Part shown: piece by piece, positions 25,697 to 37,400 of the stretch | How the letters are laid out: each line of letters starts with the position of its first letter | How positions within the stretch are numbered: the first letter of the stretch is position 1 | Assembly (NCBI GenBank): GCA_002633005.1 | Contig: NMRA01000176.1 | Coordinates: forward strand, 445,740 to 509,739 | Direction: 5' to 3' | DNA: 64,000 nt | DNA from: Phoronis australis | Lineage: Eukaryota; Phoronida; Phoronidae | Translations under genes and position numbers: made by a program | Notes under the pieces: generated by a model | The model's database searches: none | What the model saw: the letters and a program-made list of their open reading frames with translations, nothing else | Told to the model about the DNA's origin: nothing

Positions 25697-28466
25697 GGCT
25701 GTGTGTGGAAAACCTACGCGCGTTCAATCTGTTGAAGTCTGCAAAACAAAAGTGATACGAAAAAAAAACACAGAACAATAATGAGAACTTGCGTTAGAAA
25801 TGAAATCTGGGCCCGACGTCTAATTTTTTATTTGAAATTGAAGTCGAATTTATTTTTGGCTTTTTCTAATAAGTCTATTTTTCTACACACTCAATATACA
25901 TGTCTACTATTCAAGTACATGACTTACGTGAACAACTCTGTAATTCTAGTTTGCACTTGATGACCCCAGCATAAAGGCTAGAAGATCGAGTCTGAACTCC
26001 AAATTTCAAGTTTTTACTCAATATCTCGAGCATGTAGAACGAAAATACATGTATGGGCAAACCTGGACTAGAAAATCACGTGCATAAACGTTAGCCCATA
26101 ATGCAATCGAGCACAGAATAATAGATACTTATCTTGGATTCGCACAAAAATAGAAATAATTTCGAGTTCAATTTCGAATACAAAGATTAGACTCAGATGG
26201 CAAATAGCTAGGGAATTTAAAAACCATATCTTGATACTGACTAAACTTCTCAAAGTACCTTACCTTATACCTTATACGCACGATCGACGCGCAATAACGT
26301 CACTAATTTGGTTTTGCATTGATCGTCATAAAACGGTATTTGCCTTGAGGCACTCTCATGTCGTGTGTTTACAACGTACTCTGTTTAGGAGTCTCATCTT
26401 TGTAATAGATGTCGAATTCAAAATTGTTTTTTGGTCATTTTCTGTTCTACTTCCTGCGAACTTAAGATAAATGTGTACTAGTGAGGGCTTGGGTACATCG
26501 TGGTTTATGTATAATGAGTTTCGAATCCAGGTTTGCACTTGACGAACCCTGAACTCGCGCTGGAATCTCATGTAAAACTTGAGCATTTGAATAAAAACTA
26601 AAAGTTTAGAGTCCAGACTCGATGTTGGGGTCATCACTTATGTGGCACGAAAGTAGAATGGAAAATCTTCAAAAGTGGAGCATCATATGGCCTCCTTTTC
26701 GGTTCGGCTGCCTTCGGGCTGGGCCCCCCACATTAATACAGTGGCCATGCTCTTCGGCCACTTTGGGGTGGTGTTTTCTATATTATTTTAGGACGGCTCG
26801 CTCTTCGCGGGTGCCTTCGAACGGAGTATCTTATATCAATATTGGGGCCTCAATTTTGAGGTCCGGATTTTAAATTTTTGCCTATGTCATTTTAATAAAT
26901 GAATCACAGGTTTTCCAACTACATGTAAGACGAAAAATGGTTCATGGGCTGGGCCGGAAAACCTGCGTTCAGTATTAATCGAGACTATGGTGGTTTTTAG
27001 TAAAATGTTCCACCGTAACAACACAGTTTGTAGTGCCTGGTGAACACACAGTTCCTTATAAGCTCTGAAATCATTTCTAGGATGAGGAACAATTTCAGAC
27101 CACTTTCATAATGGAAACCTTATTCCCACTTAAAGGGTTATTACCGCTTTTGCGCCGGTCAAAAACACAATTTTGAGTTCATTGTTGAACAGTATAATTT
27201 TTTTGAAATTATCAGAGTTATGTAAAACAATAAAATTCCCTGTGCTTTTGTGATTACTTATTACCAAACACCAATTCTCTCCGTCGTCTGCCAGACATTC
27301 AAAGAAATCAAGGACGGTGGTTTTTCCATACGCGTCCAAAATACGCTGTGCTTACCGTGGGGGATGCAGTTCAGCGATAGAGTGTTCAGTTGCGGAGTTA
27401 GTGGGACAGACGAATCCGCGCTACTGCAAATTTCTTTAAGCTTACTTTCCCCGCTGAGAATGTTCCTGTAACCGGTAAACACCAATGGCTAACCAAATTC
27501 ATCGGATAAAATTCTTTCTGGCGAAACATACTAGGCAAATAAACTTACCTCTAATGACAGAATAAAAAATAATATTAAACGCGCCTGGTCACAAACATGT
27601 TTACGGCTAAGAATATATACCTAACAGAAGTGGATTTTCCTTTGATAACGCAAGCACACGTCACACGGTGTTTTATGATTGGATAGCCACAGGGAAATGT
27701 GTCGAAAAGTACACAAAGATAAGATAAGCGTTTCTCAGAAAACGTTTTTTTAATCATTATGAATCGTTTTACATAATAAATATCATCATCAATAATATCT
27801 TTAAATGCTACTTGTGTCACGAAGCAAACCTAGGATCTTGTTGGCATTCGACACCCCCGCCATTAATCGTCACTGACAATTTGCGCGAAGTCCAATGACT
27901 GACAATCTGCATCGTCGAAGGTGTGGGTTAAGTTATTACTTTCAATAAAAATAAGAAATCAAACAGCAGGAATCTGGCTGGATTTTTACTGGACAATTTC
28001 CTTGTTTTGGTCGGGAATGATTACACCCCTCAATCCGCCCATGATTTATGATTGACCGCAAGATGTGCTGAAGTGAAGAAGAACATCAAGTAGTCGGTGA
28101 AACATCGTGCCGTTTTTCCCAAACCTGAGAAAATTCACGGAAGCCCAGAGAAGGTTTAATTATTTCATCATTGGAATCGTTGATAATGTATCACAGAACT
28201 CAAGAAGTAGGCTTGCATTATCATATGGACTAGATCAATAGATTATCCAATCCTTTCAAGTGCCGACTTTTGTTTAGCCCATCACATGGGGGCGCTGCTA
28301 AAAAATAGAAACTTGAAAACCACTCTTCCATGTTAGGAAATAATTTTTGTATACTTCCTGGTGTTTTATAGCGGCCGCTTTAAACTTTGTTTTTTTCTTC
28401 ACTATCGTAGTTTAGAATTAACGCACACCTCTTATGAAGACGAGATAACACCTCTGGTTTTTGATT
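25697..28466. other. Divergent intergenic region between the CLCA and beta-mannosidase genes
   Basis: The two genes are transcribed away from each other from this 2.77-kb region. On the minus strand an acceptor TTTTGCAG lies about 45 bases upstream of the CLCA ATG. A GC-richer segment ending at 27356 with a strong donor (CACG/GTAAGCAC) could be the CLCA 5' untranslated exon, about 27356-27480. A foldback-like pair of repeats lies at 25952-26045 and 26560-26640. No other coding exon was recognised. Confidence 0.45.
25952..26640. repeat. Candidate foldback element with imperfect inverted ends
   Basis: The left end (25952-26045) and right end (26560-26640) share, in opposite orientation, cttgatgacccc/ggggtcatcact, a gactcgat block and a gagca-t-ttgaataaaaact-like block. 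Arms of roughly 80-90 bases are imperfect. Target duplications were not identified. Confidence 0.45.
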
Positions 28467-31400
28467 ATGACATTTAAAATCAGGAGGCTATTATTTTCTA
28501 TTTTCTGCGGCGCTGCAGTTTTGCTGCAAATTCTGGAAGCGCGTGCAACCATCATGGGTTCTGTTGAAAGTGTGGACTTAGCTGGAACTTGGACGTTGAA
28601 CAATTCAAACGGAAGTAAGTTAAGTTCAACGTGTTAGTGATGGTTTGGAATTGTGCAAAGCCCTCGTGTGTGTTACCCCTGCACTGGAACTAAATGACCT
28701 GGAAATGGAAGTCTCGTCACAGTTCTCAATGTCCCCACTATAACTAAGTCTGGATACCTATCGTCATCAGGCTCCAAAGGTCGTCCGCCATCTTCTTTCA
28801 TGGGCAGCGCAGCCACGCGGGACTTAGCGTTCCAATTTGGAGTGCTCGTCTGCACATTAGGTGCTAACCTCTCTGGAGAAACACGCATGGAAGAACTGAG
28901 ACTAAAATTAATGCATTTACCGACTGTTTTTTGAGACCACTTAAAAACTTGTAGGTTTTACTAATTCACTTTTTTTGTTCATTTTCAGAAGATATTTTCG
29001 AAATTAAATTTTCTTCAGACGGAACAAAAAACAAATCAGGGATTGTTTATGCAATGTATCTGTTTGTCCCAGGCACTAACCGACACCTGTTAGGCCAAAG
29101 GAAAAATGCAGCTGACAAATGGAACACGCTGAGTGCTTAACAGTTTCGGCCCACGCCTTGGTCATCTAAATATTGTCCACTTGTTTTTTATTGCGAAACA
29201 AAGTACTGAGTTCAACATTTATGTTGAAAATTTTGGTTAAAGCATTTTGAATTTATTTGAAGAAAATTAAAATACTTGAGTTGATAGAGAATGGCCACCA
29301 ATAAAGTAAAACATTGACTTTATTTCACTATATTGCATTGTTATGTACAACATAGCATGACATAGTCAAAAATAAAAGAAGAGTTTGAGCAATAATATGC
29401 AAATGCAACTTGGGTATTTATTTATTTATGATTGCAAAAGCCTGTTAAAGGTGAGGAAAAAATCAAACAATACGATATTGGGTAATTTATTAGAACAATT
29501 GTATCAAGGTTCAATGATCAACTTGCACCGACTAAGTCTCAAAGGGTTATAGTTCTGTTTTGGCTGACAAGGTGTTAACAGAGAATGAAGAGAAACTGAA
29601 AAGAAAAGAAAGACAGCATAGATAAGTGGTGTTAAAAACAACATGAGCAAAAAGTCAAATAAAGAGGTCACAAATACAAAATAAGGAAGCATAACTTTGA
29701 AGTGGAATAATTGGGTGAGTACGACAAAAGGCCGGTTTTATGCTTAGGCGGATGACCATTGGGTTCCCAAGTACTAACTATCCTGTGATTGCCTATTGAC
29801 ATACTGTATGACATAAATTGTGGGAAATTCATCATTTTGGCCATCTGATGACTGGCAAAATTTGTCTACAATGAAGAAGTGATTTTTCGGAGCCATGACC
29901 CTTGATCCAAACTTGGTTACCCTAGTTCATCATGAATTTATTTAAAATACAATTTAATGACACGTTTTCATCAAAATGCAAAATTTTTATTTAGTTCTTG
30001 TGCAGAGCAGAAAAACTGGGTACTTGTGCTTAATGTCATCTCAAACTTTATTCACAAAGTTTGAACATTTTCCAATGTTTTGTCTTCATAGTCCGACCAC
30101 CTTTGACAACCAGTTTGTAGATCTGGGCAAGCTCACGGCAATGCTACATCCTCAAACAAAATTATTCTGCATTGGAACATTTCTGTCCAGCGACTCTATA
30201 CCTAATTATTACTTGGGTAACCCAATTTTCTACACGTCTGTCACACTGCAGTGCCACATCAGGAAAATTCCTGATCATGTTTGAACCTGTGCCCTTTGCA
30301 CCTGATGATGAAAACTGTGCCTTTTTTCAAATAGTTGTGCCCAACAGACTTAGTGTAATTAAAGTGGCAACATACGAAACCGTAGACAGTGACCAAGGCT
30401 TCTAGCTGACTCTAAATTAGCTAGAGACCGTGCTCACTGTCTAATGAAACAGAGCCCCCCAAGGGCAATCGAACTAAGAGCAGAGTCATGTTCATGTAAA
30501 TGCTGCAAGGCAATCTGACAAAGACTTCAGCCTGTTCTTCTGTGACAGAATAAGAACACACTGGCTGTAAGTTGACTAGAATCTTGCATTTTGGCAGAGT
30601 GTTGCATTTTAAAAGATGGGCCTGGAAAGTGCACTGCTGCAATGTACTTGTGCCTTTGGATCTTTATGCACTAATGCCACAAAGCCTTGGTCCAGGAATG
30701 TCCCTGCCTTATTTACATTGTTGCCTTGCTTTACACAGTAGCATGACATTTTTTGGTCACGGATTATGGGCTCTTTGCACGGATTACACATTTTCCATGT
30801 TTGTGTCATGGAGAAATTTGTTAAAGCTGCAATCATTCCATTTCTCCCAACTTGTATTCTTAGAGGGGGAATTCTTCACTATAATTACTAATAGGTTCTT
30901 TTGTCATATTTTGTTAAAAATTTGATTTAAAATCAATCAATAAATTCTCTTTGCAGGCATTTCCATCATAGGTAAGGTACCAGGCAGCATGTATACAGAT
31001 CTCATGAGGCAGGGGATGATTGGAGATCCGTACTACAGGTTCAATGATGATCTCTACAGGTGGGTCGCCCATGACAACTGGACCTATTCTAATCTTGTTC
31101 AAGGTGGGTTATCTAGCTGTTGTACCTTTAGATCGTCCCATTAACCATATCTGTGGTACATAGTTCAAGCCAATGAATTTGGATAACGCCTAATGTGACT
31201 GTCAGGGCTACACAGGTGCAGACAAGCAACTCCAAACTCAAATCACTGTCTCAAGTGCAGGATTTTCTTCAATAAACCATGAGAATTTTTCCTCAAAAAG
31301 CAGTGAGGCAAATTGCTCACTTATTCAATTTCTCACTTCACTTGCCCAAAACCGCAGTGTACAGGTGGTGTGCCAAAATGCTTGGTTGATTCATTTCACT

Positions 31401-34400
31401 CATCTATTAAATGTAACCTACTAGTATGCAACATCACAATGTCACCTTTCAGGGAGGATTCTTATGCTGAAATGTATGTTCCCCTTTATTTCAAGGAGGG
31501 AAAACATGACAATAGAATGAATCTTCCCATTTGACACAGTTCACTGTTCGTTTTCTTCACTGTTTGTACTAGGTAGTCTGCAGTATAGCTATCTTTGCTT
31601 AAAAGAGTGGGCTATGCTTGTAGCTCTTCAGCTGGGCCCTAGCTGTAGATTGAAGACTGTTCAGAAATTTAGAACTAAATGTATGACACACTTGGTGCAT
31701 TAGTGATCAGTCCTTTGATCTACAATAAATTCAGCTAACTTAGTTTGTAGCTAGTCTTTGGTGTGTTATTTTACTGGACAAGAAATTTTGCTTTTGAGTA
31801 GTTGTGTTTTCAAGTGAACGTAAAGCAATTTTTTTGTACAGCAGTTTTCAAATAAATAGACAAATGTATTCGAGGAAGAAAATTTGACAGTTTTCTGGAG
31901 CATTTTGCGACCAAATCTTTGTGAATAATTTTCTCCTCAATTCTCTCTTGATCTTCAACATGTTGTAAGTACATGGAAGCAAAGTTTAATTTTTGAAAAC
32001 CACTGAATGTCTGATTTACCTGGAAGTGAAAGTCAAGTGCCGTGTATACTCTTAATGCACTAATTATTTAATTGAAATTATTTACTAGAACAAATATTTT
32101 TAGTAAAATGATCAATCAAGTGGTACTCAAAGCAAATCAACTGAAAGCCAACAGTGCTTTTGATGCCAACCTATCATTCTCATCTGCAATATCACAGCAG
32201 GGTGCTAGCAAAATGGCCTTCTGCTATGAATTCTATAATTTTTAATTTTCCAGTCATGTTATATATGGACTAAAAATTAACATTCTGTGTACTTATAAAA
32301 GTCACTAAATTTTGATTTAAAGTGTCTAGTGGTGTTTAAAAAGTTATCATTTTTTCAGTTTCTAGTAGTCTGCTGAAGAAAAGCAAGATTGTGCTCATGT
32401 GTGAAGGCCTGGATACCGTGTCTACTGTCTATGTGAATGGACATTTAGTGGGCCAGTCTGACAACATGTTTGTCCAATATATATTTGATGTCAAGTCCTT
32501 TTTGAAGGTACTGTGTGTATCATGTTGTGCACTTGAAACACTCTTTCGTTAACCTCTTCATTGTTCCTATACTGAAAAATATATTTCGGAAATTTGACAA
32601 TATAAAGTGTCATTTGTCTGCCATATCACGTCCCAACCTGAAGACTGTATTATAGTTGTTATGGTCACCTCTAGGCGGCGTAAGGTAAAAATAATGCACA
32701 CTTCTATTGTGAAATGCATATTTTAAAAAAATAACTACAAAACTGATAGAGTGGTGGTCTTGCTTCATCAGAAAGTCCGTCTCAAAGCCAAATAACATGA
32801 TTCGCATAATCTTCGTGTCGAGTGGTTGACATTTTCTGTACTCTCTAGGAAGGATCCAACAACATCACTGTCCGGTTTGTCTCTGCACCCCAATATGCCA
32901 AGCAGCGAGCTCTCCACCACAGCTACCCTATCCCACCCGCCTGTCCTCCCGACGTCCAGCATGGAGAGTGTCACGTCAACTTCATACGTAAACAACAGTG
33001 CTCCTTCAGTTGGGACTGGGGACCATCGTTCCCCACACAAGGCATTTGGTAAAAGGGATTTCTTTTCCTACCTCGCAGCTTCAAAGAGCTTTCCATGTGA
33101 TGATGTCATTAAATTTTGTTAAAAGCAGCTGAATGTATAAAACATGTCTAAATGCTTGATCAATTGTTTCAGGCTTTTACTCCTTACAATGATATAACTC
33201 ACAGTATTAGAATTTGACTCGTGAAAACTAGTACAAGTACATGTACATAGGGAGACATTTTTGTAGTGTTTACAGATGAAACTTGTTTCATCATCTTCTA
33301 TTCCAGGAAGAATATTAGTCTTCAAGCCTTTGATTCAGCCGTTCTGCGTGATGTTACACTGGAAACCATTCCAGGTAAAAGAATCAATTTAATTCAACAG
33401 TCTGAATCAAGGAGGTTGAATGTCTTGAATTTGATTGTTATCATGATGCCACCATCACTGTTCGCCGACTGTGTTGAGATGTGCGGTGTTGCCATTGTTA
33501 TTTAATGCATAATTTTTATGAAATATTCCCCACGTTGCCGAACTTACAAAATGTGTCCGAAATTACAAAAAAATACACCATGCATTGGTTTTAGATATTG
33601 GCTTTTTAGAACAGCTTATGGATATTTTGCTGTCGGGATGTGTTGATGGCAACTAGGCGATGGCTTTAGATGTAAGATGTATGTTCTGATGTGATGAGGA
33701 CTGGCGTCCCCTCTCTGCCTTAGTGGGATCCGTTCAACAAAATGTGCATAATCAGCAAGATGTCCGTGATGTAATCTTATGGACTTCAGGCAGCAGACTT
33801 GAGATGCCATTATCACTGATTTGATTAGGGTAGTACATCAAAAGAGCGAACATGTGAAAACTAACACCTTTAGTTGGTTCTTTAGGCAACGTGTCTTACC
33901 TAAATGCCAGAACAAAGACTCACGCTTTGCTCAGAAATTTCAGCCGTTCCGAGTAGGTAAGGTGGCTACTTAGGATGGTCTACTAACAAAACGTTATGTG
34001 GTTTATTGCTGAATTTCCCAGGATCTGATCTTTCCCTGTGGACCATACGTATTCAGACATTCTACGATGTCAGTGGTGACGCGGTCACTGGGGAACTGGT
34101 TGTGACAATAAAAGAACTGTCTCTTACCATCAGCAAAAATATCTCTGTGGACAGCAGTAATCCTGTTATGCTGGACATACCAGTGGATAAGGTATTAATC
34201 AAGTCTTTGTTACTCGAATTTAAAATATAATTCACTGGCACTAGATCACTGCAGATATTTTAAGGCAGCACTTTTTTTGATGGATCGCAAATGGGCACAT
34301 ACAATTTCCAAGTAAGATCAGTCTTTTTTATGCCAAAAGTAGTCCACCCATGAGCTCCATTTTGACTGAAGTATAAACATAAGAAACCAGGAGTGATTAC

Positions 34401-37400
34401 TAAATATTTATTTACCCACTTGATTCTTTGTGGGAATTGCAAAATTAGATGAAGAATTTAACTTTCATCATTGTGTGAAATGGGATGTCCCAAGGCAATA
34501 GCCATATTAGCGTTCAGTGTGCTTTTAAAACCTAAATTTTATATTTCTCTGGTACACTTGTTATAAAATGAGCTAAGTGTTGTTGCTATTAAGTAAAAAG
34601 CATTCTGTTGAAAAAATCCTCTGGTCGTTCTTGTGTGCACAATAGGTTATGTTTTGTGGTCAAAATTTTTTAAAATCTATGTGGTTTGATTGGTGAGTGT
34701 TGTAAAAATATATTTGAAGAACCTTGAGGCTTGTTGTAGTTGATGGGTTACTTCAGGTTTTTTCTATTTTCAGTCCCACAGTGCTGACCTCTGGTGGCCA
34801 AATGGGCATGGTAAGCAGGTACTCTATACAGCAGAGGTTTACTTTACCTCCCTGAAGACGCAGGAGATGACGGGCAAGTCACTCAGGTTTGGGTTCAGAA
34901 GTGTGTCACTTGTCCAGGAAAAAATAGCAAATTCTTCAGGTGAGATGGCTCTTGTTGATTCAATGGCGTATCTGTGGTCCCTTTGTTGTATTAATTTCCT
35001 CTTGTGTATGTGTTGTACTATTGTATGTAATTTGTATTTAATCTCAAGTTTGGTGCGAGCACTACTAGGTAATTAATTGCATTGTAATAAACCAGGGTGT
35101 TGAGATGACTTGTAGTTAAGTCTGAAAAGATCTCTGTCCCGACGTGGTATTGAATCGGGGACTTTCTGGTTACCTTGCAGATGCTCCAGTCCACTGAGCT
35201 ATTGGATCCACCAGTCAATTACTGTCACACGATGTGATCAACATATGATGTGTTCTTAATTATTCCAAATCAACACGCTGGTTTATAACAGCACGGTTAT
35301 AACCATGTATGTACTTCCAAATTTTGGTAAAATGCCTGCTATGAGTCTGATTGGGTTTCTGTATCAAACAGTGGTCCCTGTAACTCAGTCGACTAGAGTG
35401 TCCGCTTGTTTAGCAGAAAGTCCCGGGTTTGAGCCCCGATCAGCACAGATTATTTCAGACTTAACTGTTACTTTCGTGATGTGACCCAAATGTGATGATT
35501 CTTACTGATGCTACTTGATGTTTCATTAGTCCAGTTACCACAAGGAAGACGGAGTTAAGAACATACAGGTTTTGGACATATTAAGGAAAATTCATTTGAA
35601 ATTTAAAAGATTTAGAAATTAATTTTTTTTACTAAGTTATTCAAGGCAAAACATTGTTAAAAGAGAATATTCTCTCTGTAGACACCTATTTATGAACGGT
35701 AAATCTGAACTAGTGCCATTCTGCTTTTTAACTGATACTGAAAATGTGTTGCATTCACTGATCATATTTTTTACTATTTTGATCAGGGTTGAGTTTCTAC
35801 TTCAAAATCAACAAGAAGCCCATGTTCATGAAAGGTTCCAATTGGATTCCTGCCGACATCTTCCAGGAGAGAATTGATGAATCAAGGTTGAGGAATCTGC
35901 TAGAGTCTGCAGCTGATGCTAACATGAACATGCTTAGAGTGTGGGGAGGAGGGGTGAGTGGGTGAAATGTGGGGCTGAGGGAGGACTGATTGGGCAAAAC
36001 TCGGCACTAAGGTGATGAGGTGTGAGTGGGTAAAATATGGGGTTGAGGTTGGGAGGAGGGATGACTGGGTGAAATGTGGGACTGAGGTGATGATGATTGT
36101 AAGTGTGTGAAATGTGAGGGAGGATGGGGAGTGGGTGGAATGCGGGTCTGAGATGGGGAGGAGGTGCGAGTGGTGAAATTGGGGTTGGAATGGAAGGGGA
36201 GGGGTTAGTGGTGAAATGTTGGGTTGAGGTTAAGAGAGACAAAAGGATTAAATGTTGGTCTGGGGTTGGGAATTTTTGCCTGGGGAAAGTTTGGAGTCGA
36301 GGTAGGGAATTTTTACTTAACTTTGTCATAGTTGCTCTTAAGAACACAGTAAATAGTCTCACGTATTGCAGCAGTAAATACTATTTAGATGGTATAATGG
36401 TCATGATTGGTTTAGGACCAAAAAGGTAACATCCTCCGTTTGTGTTGAACTTTCACAAGGTGCACAACTTATCCATAGGGACCATTGTTTACTGTTTTTA
36501 CTGCTAACACTAGGAAGTTATTTGATTTGCCATTAGATTTGTTGCCTGATAAGTTGTCGATTATCAAAATATTGGCACAAGGCTGTCCTAAATCCATTCC
36601 TTAGACAATTTATGCATAAATGCATGATTTTTTGTGGAAGGAAAATTTATGTTTTTGTTGTTTCAGATTTATGAACAGGATGCATTTTACGACATAGCTG
36701 ACGAACTGGGCATTCTCATTTGGCAAGATTTCATGTTTGCTTGTGCTCTGTACCCAGTGGATGACACGTTTCTGTCTTCGGTCAAATTGGAAGTGACACA
36801 ACAGGTTAATGGTGCCTCTGCCCCCCATTGAATGACACTTTGTATGGTATACATGATTGTCTATTAATGATCATTATGGCGGGTGTGTGAAGTTCTATTT
36901 CCTTACAAAATTTTTTTCCTAATAGAGAAAATATGCTGAATTCGCCATTTGCTTGGCTTGTACTATGCAGTTATCATAAAACAAATTTAAACTTTTGAGC
37001 ATTTTAACTAGTCTCGTAGAGATAACTTCCAGTACTGATCAGTTGAAAGCATACTTCCAAGTGAAGTGTTAAAATACTGTTTTGGTGGAAGATAATTGAG
37101 AGTTCACAACGTGGTTTCCTGTGATCCATCTCAACTCCTTATATTTGAATTTTATTTTCCAAAATAGTTGAATTAGAGCATGAACCACATGTGTGTCGAC
37201 TGTTCATAGCCTACTGCTTTTGTATGAGGTTCTTGTATAGAGATTATTTTGTGGGATTGTCCTGCTTGTGTTCCTTACCTGGGGGGTCATGCACACTGTT
37301 GCATTGACATACTTGCTTTTAGGTTGTGTAAGACACTAGAAACATTGTGCAGATTTGGCTAACTCTGGAACTTCGTATCTCACAAATGGCTGATCGGATT

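Noticed and set aside
27130-27485. Extra coding exon of CLCA upstream of 25696
   Set aside because: The exon at 25535-25696 already starts with Met and a signal peptide; the 27-kb segment has no in-phase coding continuation and fits better as untranslated.
35380-35445. A functional tRNA gene
   Set aside because: A- and B-box-like motifs are present but the acceptor stem does not pair; it is part of an inverted repeat element.
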